Of a stretch of DNA of 64,000 nt, positions 23,951 to 36,837 are shown piece by piece. This stretch comes from Holothuria scabra (taxonomy: Eukaryota > Echinodermata > Holothuroidea > Aspidochirotida > Holothuriidae): NCBI GenBank assembly GCA_037179385.1, contig CM074179.1, positions 35,489,905-35,553,904 on the forward strand, written 5' to 3'. The notes beneath the pieces were generated by a model. That model saw only the letters and a program-made list of their open reading frames with translations. It did no database searches and was not told the DNA's origin. Within the stretch, counting starts at the first letter, position 1. Each line of letters starts with the position of its first letter. The translations under genes were made by a program, and so were the position numbers.

Positions 23951-24200
23951 ACAGAATCCTTTGTTAGTGAATAACTTGCCATGGATATCACAAAGTTTAA
24001 ATTGTTGGAAAATTTTAGAAGCTACTAAATATAAAAAATTCAAAGTTTTCTTTATGGATAAATGGTATACAATTGCCATTGCCTATAAATGGCATAAAAT
24101 ATTAAGAGCGCCTTTACTGAAGCACTTGTATAGTACACGTAAAATTTTAAACGCTTTTATTCTATTTGAAGAAACTACTTTTGAGCACTTTTGACCATAG
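23950..24200 (+). mobile_element. Possible L1/Tx1-like LINE fragment
   Basis: An open stretch encodes LLVNNLPWISQSLNCWKI and KVFFMDKWYTIAIAYKWH, resembling the region after the polymerase core of L1/Tx1-type proteins (a 'vf...W...GI'-like pattern). Short, with stops on both sides. Family assignment is weak. Confidence 0.3.
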
Positions 24201-26200
24201 ACATAAAATTACTGGGGGTACTTGAGACATTAACAAACATTAAATAAGCCAAGCCAAGGAGAAGGTTCTATAAAAAAAGGTTCAGCAGTATTTTGTATTT
24301 TAGAGTAAGTAACAACAAGTTGGTAGTTTTAATTTTGCTAAAAATGGGCCCGTTTGTGTCGGAAAGGCGATATTGAAATCAAAAGCCCCCTCTTACTTCA
24401 AACATTGACAATCAAAATAGTATGAAATGGCACAGGATAAGGTTAAATTTTATGAGAATGTAATGACAGTGGCATTAAATGGTAATGAAGTGTTACTCGT
24501 GATAACACCTCTATGATTTCTTGCAACTCTAAATTTGTTCGTCTTTAATAGAGATAGAAAAATATGCTCTGATTAGATCTAAAACGAAGTCTGTCAACCA
24601 TTTTACTTTACATGGTTTAGGTCTTGGATATATGTAGATAAATTTGTAGTACCGTACGTTTCATTTTCTGTTCCTGATACGATTTTCGTAGAAAAACTCA
24701 CATTACACATTATCACACATTACGCTTGGCTTGGCTGTTCTTTAGACAAAAGCAAATTAAAGCAGACAATGTTGATCAGGAAAACAATTAAACGCTCAAT
24801 TGACTGCCAAGTACCATTGTGAATAATAAATATCACCGTAGTAAAACAGTTTTAACACGTTTGAAAGGACTCAGTCTTTTGATGTTTCAAAAGCCTTTGT
24901 TTGAAACTTTTAAGAATGTTCGACACTGTTAAATCATTTAGAAGTTAATTGTTCAACATAACTTACTCATAAATATCAACATGGAATGTACCATTTTATA
25001 TGATATTTGGTGAACAACAAAATGTCGGGAATTATCTGGCGCTTACGACCGTATTTTTACGGGTTAAATTTTTTCCAAATCCTGCTACTAACCATGAAAA
25101 ATAATGAAATTTATGGAGGTACAGCCTGATAAAATATTTCGATGAGCTAAAGTGGGGAAATTTATTCAAATATACCTTTGTGCCCTAATCATGGTCTCGC
25201 GAAGTTTTATTGCCATAGAAGTACAGAGCTTGGTAACTTTTTCACAGCAGCATTACGCACTTTTGGTACAGCTCCGTGCTTGTCTTCAGGCTTTTGAAGG
25301 CAAGTTGATTGTTAAAAGGTTCCTCGGAAGAAAATTACGACGGGTCTATTAACGCAATGGGATTTTCGGCTAGGAAAATCACACCTCACTGTGTGATCGA
25401 TAAGCCAAACAAAGCTATATACGAATGCAGGGTAGGATCAGTTCATCATATCTTTTTATTATTTTGGGTGGCAAGATTAGCAATTGTTGTGCTATTTTAA
25501 GCCCAAAACTTTGTGGTTTATTGTACAAACGCCTAAAGTGAACACATCGGAAATGGCGGCACTCAACAATATGAATTATGAGGATGAAAAAACGGTTAAA
25601 CGTTTAGAGAAACGGCGGATAACCATCGCACTCCTATAATATTGTGCTTTATACTTGTTGATGCTGTGGCGTGCAATATATTAAATGCTATCACATACGG
25701 TACGAAGAAGTGAATCTGAAATTATTTTTTAGAGGTCGGAACGAACTTTTAACAAAATTAGGCTGCAGGCTGAAGAGTTCCATGTGAGCACATTGTCAGG
25801 AACCCAACCTTATAAATATGATCTATGAATTCAAGCAAATAATTAATAGTTCAATTAGTTTGAATCGTTGTGTATAATGAATTTGTGAACCTCAATTTCC
25901 ATGATGCACAGTAAAATCGAGAGGTGTTGAACAAAGTTTTTTTTTTTTTTTTTTCAAAATAATGACAAATTGTTAAAACTCAGTACAATCAAGCACATCA
26001 CGTTTAGCCCACTAATAAAGGCTTTGATTGCTACAACAAATATGTTATTCACTTGGAATCATCCTCGTAAAACGGAATGGTAAGTATTGAAGTAATTTTA
26101 AATTGAAATAAATTTATGCATGCATCTAGTTTAGCGTTTTGGATATTTTATTGTTGCAAAGTTTGCATCTTTCTAAAGGCAAAATCCTCTAAAAACTTGT
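24200..26200. other. AT-rich non-coding stretch
   Basis: No gene recognised. A poly-T run lies at 25939-25954. ORFs at 25152-25352 and 25309-25500 overlap and have no domain. Confidence 0.5.
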
Positions 26201-26204
26201 GATA

Positions 26205-27070
26205 TAATTAAAAAGCTGTACAGTTTGGAAAATGATTTTGCGAATAATGTATTTAGAGTCAAAGATATTTATAAGAGGATGCGCCCTTCTGAAGTTCGAA
26301 TTATAGCCGTAAGGGACCATCCATCCTATCCCTGGAATGAGATCTGGAAATTGTCTTTTCACAATGTACTTGATAATAAGCTTAAAGATTTTCAGTGGCG
26401 TTTAGCCCATGGTATTCTATACTCGGGGCAACGAATTAACAAGTGGGGCATGGGTGACGGTGTTTGCCCCTTTCAAGTTTGCACCGAAATTGAAACGGTT
26501 TCCCACTTACTTTGGGAATGTCCAAAGGTACAACCTATTTTAGAATGGGTTAAGAGAGTCTATGATGATGTGACCAACGGGATCCCCCATCCGCGCCTCG
26601 TGGAAAACTTCTTTTTATATGGTTTCCCCCGCAACAGTATTGAAAAATCAGTGTTTAGCGAAGTTTGATAGCAGATTGGAATGGTTGATACCATGCCTTA
26701 TAAAGGACTGCGTAGCCAACAGTTGTTTTCAATATAAAGTATTTTGTCTATGAACCATTTCTAACGGACAGGGATGAGACCTTGCGAGGCGATGAGACGG
26801 GTCGAAACATGGCCCGCGCAGGCTATAGTTTGCACAACTATGGATTAATGCATTCATTTAGAGAATGGCAAAAAAGTACTAAACATTTGCTCAAAGAAGA
26901 ATATAAAATCACCTCTTCTTTAATCTTCACATTGACATTTCTTCTAAAAGCGTCACCAAATCGTAACAAAATCGCCCGAAGGGCCTCTAGAGAGAAATTG
27001 AAAGTTAAAGAAATGTCTTCAACTGAATTAATACGAACAGTTATAATATTTTGTGTACCGCATCTGTAGA
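26205..27070 (+). mobile_element. L1/Tx1-like LINE C-terminal fragment (zinc-binding RT domain)
   Basis: Open frame 26225-26668 encodes PWNEIWKLSFHNVLDNKLKD, FQWRLAHGILYSGQRINKWG, CPFQVCTEIETVSHLLWECP, the C..C...E...HLLW.CP pattern of the zf-RVT domain that follows reverse transcriptase in plant and animal L1-like elements. A second open piece at 26782-27069 may be its distal tail. Truncated and frame-broken. Confidence 0.7.
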
Positions 27071-27369
27071 CTTAATTTGGCTCATTTTCCTAGCGTCATG
27101 ATGCATTACTTTAAGAGGAGATCATTGTATAAATAACTTTATATATTCAACCAATATTTTGACACTCTAAAAATATTCCTTCCAAAACACAAATATATAT
27201 GGTATAAGATATTCAGCACAGGAAATAGTTTTTAGCTTCCCATTCTCCCTAAATAAAGGAAAGCAAATAGTCTGTCAACATTAACTAATTTCAGGAAGGC
27301 GTAAGATTATTTTTGTATTCGTTATCAGTCAGTGATATATCATGCAGAAGTTTCCTTAAAGGTGGAGCA

Positions 27370-27767
27370 TACACTCTAAAATCAAAAGAGTGAACTTAGT
27401 CACTCTTTGATCGAGTGAAAAGTATAAATTCGCTCCATAAGAGTGATAATTCACTCCAAGAGGAGTGAAGTTCCCTCCAAAAAGAGTGAAGTTCACTCCA
27501 AAAAGAGTGAAATTCTCTTGAAACGAGTGAAGTTTCCCTCTTAATGGAGTGCCCACAGTGATCGCTCTTAATAAAAAAAGAGCAATCACTGCAGACACTC
27601 GTGGAAGAGTGAATTTTCCCTCTTCCTCTAGTGAATTTCACTCTTTTTGGAGCGAACTTCACACTTTTTGGAGGGAACTTCACTCCTCTTGGCGTGAAAT
27701 GGAGTGAATTTACAATTTTCACTCGTCCAAAGAGTGGCTAAGTTCACTCTTTTGATTTTAGAGTGTA
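27370..27767. mobile_element. Hairpin MITE built of GAGTGAA motifs (TACACTCTAAAA ends)
   Basis: TACACTCTAAAATCAAAAG at the left is mirrored by CTTTTGATTTTAGAGTGTA at the right, and the whole about 190-bp arms fold on a centre near 27550-27590 (GTGATCGCTCTTA / AGAGCAATCAC). The arms are themselves made of repeated GAGTGAA / TTCACTC modules at about 15-20 base steps. TA at both ends. No ORF of meaning. Confidence 0.8.
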
Positions 27768-27924
27768 ATGTGCTCTTTTTTCGTCAGGAGCACTTGATAT
27801 GTGAAGAGCCACCATCAATGACGCGGCGTGTACGAAACCTTTAAAAGTCATGAATTCAAACAAGCGTACAAAATCGTCAAAGTGAGTTCTTGACTGCTGA
27901 ACACACTTTTACCTCAGCGAGATC

Positions 27925-29253
27925 CAGTGGCGTCACCAGACATTTCATTCTGGGGGGGCACTGAGGGGGCACAACGATTTTATGGGGTGGCACTGCTAGA
28001 CTCCACTCATGGCGTCGGAGGCGCCACAGAGCGCGAAGCGCGAGGCTCAACGGGTGGGGTCCAGGGGCCCGCCCTAGGGCCCCTGGTGGGGTCCAGGGGC
28101 AAAGCCCCGGTGGGGGTCCAGGGGGGCAAGCCCCCGGAAGCTCCTGGGTTTTAGCGTGTTTGTGAGGTATTAAAGACGTTATTTAAGGGTAATTTTATTG
28201 ACTTAACACTGGTCTAAAAGTTACCTCCAGGGTAACTTCAAGTAAGCCTCTCGGTAAAAAACCACTGACTCAACTACTAAGAGCTTATCCGGCTGAAATT
28301 TTGAAAATGGGGTAGATGATCTATAGAGAAAAAAGTTGATGGGCACTTCAATGTGAATTTTGGTGGGGGTCCAGGGGGCGAAGCCCCCGGAAGCTCCTGG
28401 GTTTTAACGTGTTTTTGAGGTATTATAGACGTTATTTAAGGGTAATTTTATTGACTTAACACTGGTCTAAAAGTTACCTCCAGGGTAACTTTCAAGTAGC
28501 CTAAGACTTTCGGTAAAAAACCACTGATTCAACTACCAAGAGCAGATCCGGCTGACACTTTAAAAAAGGGGTAGATGATCTATAGAAAGAAAGTTGATGG
28601 GCAATTCAATGTTAGTCTTAGTGGGGTCCAGGGGGCGAAGCCCCTGGAAGCTCCTGGGTCTTTAGCGTGTTTGTAAGGTTTTAAAGTTGTTTTTTAAAAG
28701 GGTTGTTTTAACACTGGCCTAAAAAATTACAGGGCAATTTCGAGTAAGATTTTATTTTTGGTAACAACACAAACGTTAGTGAAACTACTCTCAAGAGCGT
28801 ATCAGGCTGACAATTTGAGGAAGGTGAGCTGCACCGTGACTATAAAGAGAAAGAAAGGCAGTTGATGGTCAATTAGATGTGATCCTCTGAAGGAAAAATG
28901 TAGGCTTAATCCTGCTTGAAGGGTTTCCTGAGCTGTGCGCCACCTCCAATTGACGTAGTCGGAAGTGTGAAGAAAATTTTGAAAAAATGTAACCCCTCAG
29001 ACAGCCGGAAATGACATTGCCACGGGTTTTTTTTGGGGATATTTTCATTTGGAAAACATGAAAATCTACTGCCTTTTCTTTTCAACAGAGGAATCGAATC
29101 CTAAAAAATTCATAGTCACACTCTGACTACAGAAGACATATTTTTTTTGGGAAAATCTCAAATCTCAGTTGGGGGGGGGGGGCACACGGGGGGGCACACG
29201 ATTTTTCAGGGGGGCACGTGCCCCCCCCCCGGCCCCCCTTGGTGACGCCACTG
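27925..29253. mobile_element. Non-autonomous hAT-type element with intact 8-bp target duplication
   Basis: Ends CAGTGGCGTCACCA and TGGTGACGCCACTG are perfect inverted repeats flanked by GCGAGATC on both sides (27917-27924 and 29254-29261). An 8-bp duplication and CAGTGGCG ends are hAT marks. Inside lie three successive about 255-bp direct repeats, each beginning near GAAGCTCCTGGG (28136, 28389, 28646); the third is decayed. G- and C-runs lie just inside both ends. No transposase is present. Confidence 0.85.
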
Positions 29254-29264
29254 GCGAGATCCAC

Positions 29265-29830
29265 TGATAAGTTCAACCAGATAGTTCTTATTGGATGAGG
29301 TTTTGGCTGCAGCTTAGCCTACTCTTTGATGCAAACATTTGATAGTGCTCTCGTTAAAGCGTGTCTTTCATTTTATCCCGTAGTCTTAAATTATGGTGTT
29401 TGGAATAGAACACAAGAGGCAAACGTCGTCTGCTACGAAGCATCTTTGTGCTTTCCTTATTTACACTGCCAGCCGCTTATGCAATAAATTCATTTAGTAA
29501 AATGGATGCATCTAGCCGCAGGCGAAACTGTTTAGGTTTAATATTCTTTAAATCTTCATGTTTAACATGTGTAGAACTTCTGCAATTTGCAAAACTATGC
29601 AAAAAGTGAAAATATATATTACCAAAGTATAAGTCTTGAAAAAATGTTCTCATTTGCATATAGCTATGGCGTTATGTTTTTGCTATTATTCCATCATTCT
29701 TTGTTCATAAACAGTTGTTATGAGTTGAAACGGTGAACCTTGCTTGAAGGTTGGAAACTTGTTGGAACTAAAAGCATCGTTCAATGTAATAATATTGTTA
29801 AAGAAACATAGTGTGACTAGGGTAATACCA
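29265..29830. other. Non-coding stretch
   Basis: Minus-strand ORFs 29477-29659 and 29686-29898 have no domain or splice context. Confidence 0.5.
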
Positions 29831-29836
29831 CGTGCA

Positions 29837-30143
29837 GTTAAAGGGCCAAACCTCTGACCCCAAATTAAAATTTTGGTACGGGGTGCCGAAATTCTCAATT
29901 GGCTCAGCTCTTTGATAGAGAGCTAATTCAAACAGTGCAGAGTACCAAAACTTATATTACACAGCATGAACGCTACTGAGAGTGTTTTGAGTTTAATAAG
30001 TTGAGTTTTTATTTACTCCCTTGAAGCAATAAATTGAGCTTGTATCTGGATGAGCATGAATTTCAGACAATTGTGGGATGGACTTAAGTAAGAGAGTTAG
30101 GAGAATTGGTACTGTGTGGGGTGAGAGAACTGGGTCTTTAAAG
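29837..30143. mobile_element. TTAA-flanked MITE
   Basis: TTAAAGGGCCAAACCTCTGA and CCCC at the left is answered by GGGGTGAGAGAACTGGGTCT and TTAA at the right. Related sequences, with a shared 'tgtctggatga' inner phrase, occur at about 35390-35550 and 41835-42110, and similar ends at 52158-52468. TTAA targets suggest a piggyBac-type origin (inference). Confidence 0.55.
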
Positions 30144-30539
30144 AGCTAGAACAATTGGCTCTACTCCCTGACCCATCATTACACGGATTAAAAGGACTTT
30201 CTTTTCAGGCTTTTTGATTCTAACAGTGTTACCATAAATTTAAGTTTTGGTCAGAACCCTCTTTAATACTACCTCCCTGGTACATTGCAGCTGGAATTGT
30301 TAATCTCCTTAATTTCAATATATCAGTATGTTTCGCCTCATGCCTCTACCTCTCTTGGTAACGTAATATATCTTCAGTTTCATGGTGCTGATTCTCGCCA
30401 TTAACGGTAGATATTTTCTTAAGAAAATATTGAACACTCACCCACCTCCAAAACAAATATATCTGTTAGTTCTTCAGCAATGAGAACGATAACCGTCTAC
30501 ACCAACGTATTAAGTCATGAAGTTAAATAGTCAGATGGA

Positions 30540-30680
30540 TTTTTACGGCCCAGTTTCCAGCCAATTGGCTCAAGTCGAGGCGGTCACGGCCGTTTTTCCA
30601 GTTGTGGCGCACTGAATTGTTTTCCCCACTTCACTGCTTATGCTGAGCACCATGCCGGTACAATAGGAGTGAAAGAATCC
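30540..30680 (-). repeat. SINE body, minus orientation
   Basis: The reverse complement carries the same phrases as the copy at base 36 (tail TTTTACGGCCCAGTTTCCAG, middle CAGTTGTGGCGCACTG, 'gcttatgctgagca'). Confidence 0.7.
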
Positions 30681-30941
30681 TTAAAGGTAAAGAGCAGTCC
30701 CCCCAAACTTATTTTGAAGGAAAAACTAAACAACACAACTTTCATCTTCTTTCTGTTTAAAGTATCTGTCATTACATTTTATGACTTTACTATTGCATAT
30801 TCAAGGTAAACCAAGCAGTTATTTCTGGTAAATTTCACATTTGAAGAGAAAAAACATGTCACATGACTCCCAACAGCCAATCATGAAACTGGACAGTCTA
30901 CTAAACTTCTTCAATTTGGGATGACTGCTCCTGCCCTTTAA
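30681..30941. mobile_element. TTAA-flanked MITE, copy 1 of a second family
   Basis: Begins TTAAAGGTAAAGAGCAGTCC and ends GGGATGACTGCTCCTGCCC then TTTAA. Internal blocks (CATATTCAAGGTAAACCAA, GTCACATGACT, CCAATCATGAAAC) are shared with 51628-51883. Confidence 0.65.
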
Positions 30942-30949
30942 GTTCTTTC

Positions 30950-31560
30950 CACACACACTCCGACGAGTCGCCAAGCGTTGGAAGATATGCGACTAGTTGC
31001 AAGTAGTTTTGCAATCCAGTCGCCTTAGAACGAACATGTTCGGGAAATGGGCAATTGCTCTAAGTCTAAACCAAAAGAAGGGCCTTTGAAACGAACAACC
31101 GCGAGGATCTGATGACGTGAAGATCTGGAAGAATTATCCTTGTCCCTTCGACATCTCAAACAAAGACTGTTACAATAGAAATGTGAAACCATTGTGTTGA
31201 CAGAAAATGCCCATAATGAGTTTACCAACGACTGGTAAGTACAACGCATTCAGAGTAATATATTCGTCCGAGAAATCGGCAGGCGACCATTAAGCAATAC
31301 ATGCAGTGTGTGCACATCGTGCATAGCGGTACACTATATAACCATAGTAGGGCCGTCGTTGAAAATAATGCACTGCACATGACGGCGTGGGCTAAATATA
31401 ATAAACTAGAATTAGTCCTAGGCCTATAGGAAAACATAGCGAAAATTGCTCGTTCGATCTGTGACAAGTTGCATAGTGCAGACGCCTTGCTCTTAAACTA
31501 GTTAGCCGTCAGTCATTCAACAAGGAAGACACTCTCACCACAGGAAGTAGCGTCGCAAAG
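30950..31560. other. Non-coding stretch
   Basis: No gene or recognised repeat. Confidence 0.5.
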
Positions 31561-31564
31561 TGGA

Positions 31565-32338
31565 CAGGGGCGTAGCCAAACCTGACTTTAAAAGTTGTAG
31601 GCACAAAGTAGGGCCGGTGTATTGGTATTGGGGGGAGGGGGACAGATGACACGGGAGACCATCTAAGCTGAGCGCCACCATGAGTTGGCGCGGATCGTAC
31701 GCCGAAATTTTTTTTTTGTTTCACAGACTCGCCAGATCGCAGGAAATGGCCTCTACGACTCTATTTGAACCTAATGGCAACCCTCTAGAAAGTTTTTTTT
31801 TTACTTCATAGTTCTCACTTCTAGGAGAAAACTGAATAAAGAACAGTGAGAGCAGTGGCGTAGCCACGGGGGGGGGGGGCTGACCTTCGGATGTACCAGC
31901 CCCCACTTGTTACCTACCCCCCCAAATCCCATCCTGGCTACGCCACTGAGTGCGGTGGCGAAGAATATCTGATACGTCTCTCGCCTTGGTGTCTTAAGCT
32001 TACACTGTTATCTCGTGGTTCAAAACCCAGATGACATGGGAAAACATCTAAACGGAGCGCCACCACCTGTTGGCGCGGAGCGCACCGAGAAAATTTTGGT
32101 TCCACATGCCCTCCCAGATTGCAGGAGATGGCCTCTACGAATCTATTTGTTCCTCACCCCGTCCCCACGAAAATAAAGAGCTCAAACACGTTTTCCGACG
32201 ATTTCATGTTTGAAATCGGCAATTTTGAGTTTGCTTTCATTTTTATATGTTCCATTTTTATGTGCGCTTTTTGTAAAGACGACTTAGCCAAAAAGTGTCG
32301 GCCTGGGCCGACAGTGCTACATACTGGCTACGCCGCTG
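31565..32338. mobile_element. hAT-like element cluster with a nested 96-bp copy
   Basis: Outer ends CAGGGGCGTAGCCA and TGGCTACGCCGCTG enclose a short inner pair, CAGTGGCGTAGCCACGG and CCTGGCTACGCCACTG (31853-31948). An internal block near 31640-31770 (GAGCGCCACCATGAGTTGGC, then GGAAATGGCCTCTACGA) is repeated at 32030-32150. No clean 8-bp duplication is seen, so the units are probably old or rearranged. Confidence 0.55.
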
Positions 32339-32339
32339 G

Positions 32340-35300
32340 TCGGAAAGAGGATTAATAGCCTCAGTGGGATACTTACATCAATACACTATTACTGAGTGTT
32401 TTATGATATGATTCTTTAAACATTTATTACATCAAATGATTCTTTCCCCGTTGATGTGGGGTACGAAAGATCAAATGAAATACCATTGGGTATAATAGGG
32501 TTGTTACCATCCACAATTAAGTTTTGACAGGCAGATTCTTGGTGTTGTTCATTTGACTGAAGGGAAAATTTCAAATCTTAAGTGTTTTTTTTCTGTCATC
32601 CTCACAATTTTTCTTCAAGGATAAATTACTCTCCATACTCATTCATTGTAACAGACATAATGCCTTGCGACTGCTTGACAATACGCACGATGAAGTGAGC
32701 ATCTTAGTCGAAATTCAAGGTATATTTTAGTTAAATTACATTCAGTGTGCAATCACGAAATAGCTGGACGCACAAAACATATTATGAACACAAATGATAC
32801 TACTGATGCTCTATGCCAACTATAAGCACGCAACAGTGAATGGTCTAATGACAACCTTATCCATCCTCTCTTTCAGGTCAAAAGTTGAAATATTTCTTAA
32901 CACATAATTGTTGCCCGAAAGATCAACGGCGGAAGTCTACAGTTGGTGGTAAAATCAGGGAGTTGGTAGTGAAGGATTCAGAGTATAAAGTCTCTTTGAG
33001 ACAAAGTTCGTTTCCGACAAAAATCTTCCTTAAGTTTTATCCGCCCAGTTCTTATGTCAATGCTTCGATCAACAAGGATTAGTGAAGAATTATTGAAATT
33101 TCCAACGGAGAGACGATTCCCTTACACTCTACTCTTTAACATCCCGTTGCCAGCCGTCATGTTAAGTTTTGCAATATATGACACTTGACGCTATCCGAGC
33201 GAGACACGACGTATCATTTCATTTGTAGACAGCAAAAATTTTCCTACAAATGAGTTTAAAAAAGTTGTTTCTTAATGATGACATGACTATTTTAATCTGA
33301 GGGAAATATATAGTCTTGAACAATGCTACCATCCAATGAAGAGAGGGGTCCAATTGGGGCATATATTTTAAACGTTTGTTTCCGGTTGTTAGAAACTCTT
33401 ATTGTAAGCTTTGTCATTGGCGGAAACAAACCTCCAAATCAAAGGATATCCAGACAGTGCCTTTGTTTAGGGATTTCATGGCAAAAATGGGAGAGGTCGT
33501 CATTGAAAGGACTAAGTCACAAGGAATTCAACAACAGAAACAAACGGACCTGTCAATCATGAAGTGACACTTCAAAAGATTTAATTCGTTTCAAGTTCAT
33601 ATTTTCTGAAAAAAAAAACGTTCGTTTATATCCGTTTCTAGCAACTCTCTCGTAAGATTCACTAAATTCGATGTGCTTGCACGGAATAGTGTGACAGAAA
33701 AAGAATGATTGGTGTTACCACTAAAATATACTTTTGACGTTTGAAAACACATAAAAACCAAAACTTATGCAAAAGTCATGATGTAATATTAGAAATGTTA
33801 AAAATGAAAAAGGGACGTATATAAAAATAAACAGTGTGGTAATATACATGGCGTGTTATTTACAAAATTAAGAACTAAAGAATGGTTAAAAATTCTACCT
33901 TTTAACATTAAGAAAAAGAATCAGTTATTACGGCTATATAATTTATCCAAAATAGAAGTCTAAAACAAAACATCATCGTTCTTGATCTCCAAACTAGCAA
34001 ACAATGTATCATAGTCTGCAAAAGAATGGAATTTCTCCCTCATTTGGGAATTGGAACAAATTTGTGAATATAAAAAAGTAGCAAAATGCTGTCGTGATTT
34101 TCCTAGAGTTGGGGTATCATTTCGGCAAATGTTTTAAAGTAAGACTGTTATTTAACTGGAACTTGATCTAGTGGCTAACCGTCTTTTGAAGCCATACTTT
34201 TGACGAAGTAGATAATGACCTTTAAGTTCTTTTCAATTTTATCAAATTTGTAATGCATGGCCATACTCTCACTTTTACAATAAAGGAACACCATGTGAAA
34301 ACTCCAAATATCGTATACCAGGATAAAAAATAAACATTAACATACCCTTGAACGAACTTATTTTGGTATATATAGGTTCATTACGTAGCCTGAAGAGTAT
34401 TTGTCCCTTCCGTCCCCGAAAGGAGTATAAGTACCCTTATAGGTACAAATTGTGGACAAAAACACTCCACTTCATGTGAAATGTATTCCCATCCGCTCAC
34501 AGGAACGTTTAACAACCAAATGTTGGTGCTGCCCACGTCTTATACTGTGTCTATACTATATCATTTAGAAATACCATATCTTGGCATATCAGAAATAAAA
34601 TTATCTTTGACATTTTGTACTGTAAACACAACCAAATTATGTGATTTGCTGTGGCGCGGCACAGAGAACCATGCCGTCAAAATATTATACATTTTTATTT
34701 ATTTTAAGATCGTATTGAGAGGGAGGACTGCATCTTATAACAGCTAATACACTGAATTGAAGAGAGGAAATTGATCATAGGAGTTGCTCAGAATGGTATA
34801 CTACATAGAAACAATTCACTTAAATTTATAAATTCATGGTCACCTAAATACACAATCCACATAAGTACAAAAGTCCAGGCGAAAAACTAAGATGTAGAAC
34901 ATATTGCAAGTCTGAAATAATTTCTACAATTTAATGATACATTCCATCGATAGTTGTCAAAATAGCAGTTGCATACTTTATTTAAAGACAGAAGAATCAT
35001 TAACTTACCATTTCATCAAACTATACACACCAGCAGCCTTTAACGTCTTTGGAAAATGTTATTTAAATCTGTAGCTACCGTGAACAGGAGGAGTTGTTAT
35101 TTGGGATAAGTAACATTGCTTTCAAGTGAAGTTAACACCTACGATGCTACACGACATCTTGTCTTGTACCCCTCTTGGAATTTCTAACTGAATTTCACTG
35201 CCTGAATGTATTTAGTCGCGAATACAGATAAGATTCGTCACCTTCTTCAACAAGGTTAACTCTCACTCCAAACTAAAATTGTTGTATTAGTCCACAGGAA

Positions 35301-35385
35301 TTCTCTAGGGTATTGGCATACCCTTTTATTGACAGCAAGTTTAAAAAATCAGAATAGGCCTAGTGTGGCTCACATTACACAGTAT
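32340..35385. other. AT-rich non-coding stretch
   Basis: ORFs at 32885-33082, 33323-33567 and 34481-34747 have no recognisable domain and conflict in frame. No gene called. Confidence 0.5.
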
Positions 35386-35389
35386 GCAC

Positions 35390-35550
35390 TGTCTGACTGT
35401 ACTGAAAGTGTATTGAATACAAATTGGGTTTTTGTAAACTCACCATAAAGCAATACACCAACATTTTGTCTGGATGATTATTTGAAGATGTGGGAGGGCT
35501 TAAGTAGGTATGTTAAAGGAGAGTTGAAGATTTTTGGGGTGAGAGTATTT
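35390..35550. repeat. Fragment related to the TTAA MITE at 29837
   Basis: Shares the inner order 'cagtatgcactg', 'tgaaagtgtattgaa', 'gtctggatgatta', 'ggcttaagtagg' and a GGGGTGAGAG end with that element. Confidence 0.45.
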
Positions 35551-35554
35551 GACA

Positions 35555-36830
35555 TTTAATTTACGGCAAGACTAGGGTATCGTTTCTGAGTCCCCGTTGC
35601 ACGGGGACATATTCGAATGTTGTCGAGCTTATTACCATTATCGTTGAAGTACTGATGCATTGAGAGCCCTCGAGAACCACAGGAAAAGAAACAAGCTTTT
35701 TACCATGATTATTAGGACTTAAACCAGCCGTCTAATTTTCATAAAGATTTGGAATTGAAAAGGTCCTGATGAAAAGTCCGACATTGAAATGATATATGAC
35801 GTAAGGTTTCTTCTCCCTTTCCCTGCAATCATCAACTTTTCCAACGATGATTATCGGGTTAACGACGAAGTTTAAAACATCTTTCAAAGAAAATATCATT
35901 TTCCATCGAAGTCGTCTAATTTAAACAACAATTCTAAAAGAGGAACATCTTCCTTAGACCTTTCCGTAGATCGAAACATATGTGGAGTGACAAGGGAAGC
36001 ACTTATTACACGTCTTAATTAAGCTCTTGCAGGAATTTATTTGATTTTGCACCGCCCAACTTTGTGAATTAAACTGTGGTCAAATTACGACATCATCTGT
36101 GATGACATCTCAAAACTTCCTGGCCGGGTCACAGACTGCAGTCATTGCCAGTTGATAGTAAATTGAAATTATTTCATCTTTGGTGGTTTGTCGACGCGGA
36201 AGACGTAAATAAATACGTTGCCAAGTTAAACAAAAATTTGAAACTGATATGATACCTGAATATTTTACTAAGGGCTAAAGTCCCGTATACAATGAGAATT
36301 ATCAACTTTGACTAAAAGGGCCCGTCTATCTCTGGGGCTAATTACCATTGGGGGGGGGGGTGTGATTTCTTTATGAACGGACGTCTTCGCAAAGTTTTGT
36401 CTGCCCGTCAATAAGTGGTGACGTCATTCCGCTTTAAGTGAGTAGGTCTAACTTTAGCGAGCCAACACCCCCGGCTTTGAACTAGTGCTAGGGCATTTAC
36501 TCTATAAAAATGAATGTTAAATAGTGTATCCACCTCAAATTGTAGACAACGGATAAAAGAACTCTCCCTGACTGGTTAAAATATCTTATCACTGGAAATT
36601 TGTTGAGAATAAGATTACGCTATTCTCAGACTGAGACCCATATGTAGCCTACCTCAGAATAGCTTAAATTAAGTCTGCCAGTCTAACTCCTTCCAAATGA
36701 CAACTCCCTGTCAAATCGCACATTTTTACTTTCAATGTTGACGCTAAACTGTTATTTCTGTTAGTATTTGGCTATAAATGTTCTATCTGGATTAAGCTTC
36801 ATAGTGTAAATATTGAATTCTTCTTTCTTT
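35555..36830. other. 3' flank of PLSCR gene A
   Basis: Contains the likely 3' untranslated region; AATAAA on the minus strand lies next to the stop and again near 36038. A poly-G run is at about 36350-36360. No other gene seen. Confidence 0.5.
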
Positions 36831-36837
36831 TATTCGT

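Noticed and set aside
27927..28154. Plus-strand ORF rich in Gly and Pro
   Set aside because: It is the G/C-rich end of the hAT element, with no conserved protein pattern.
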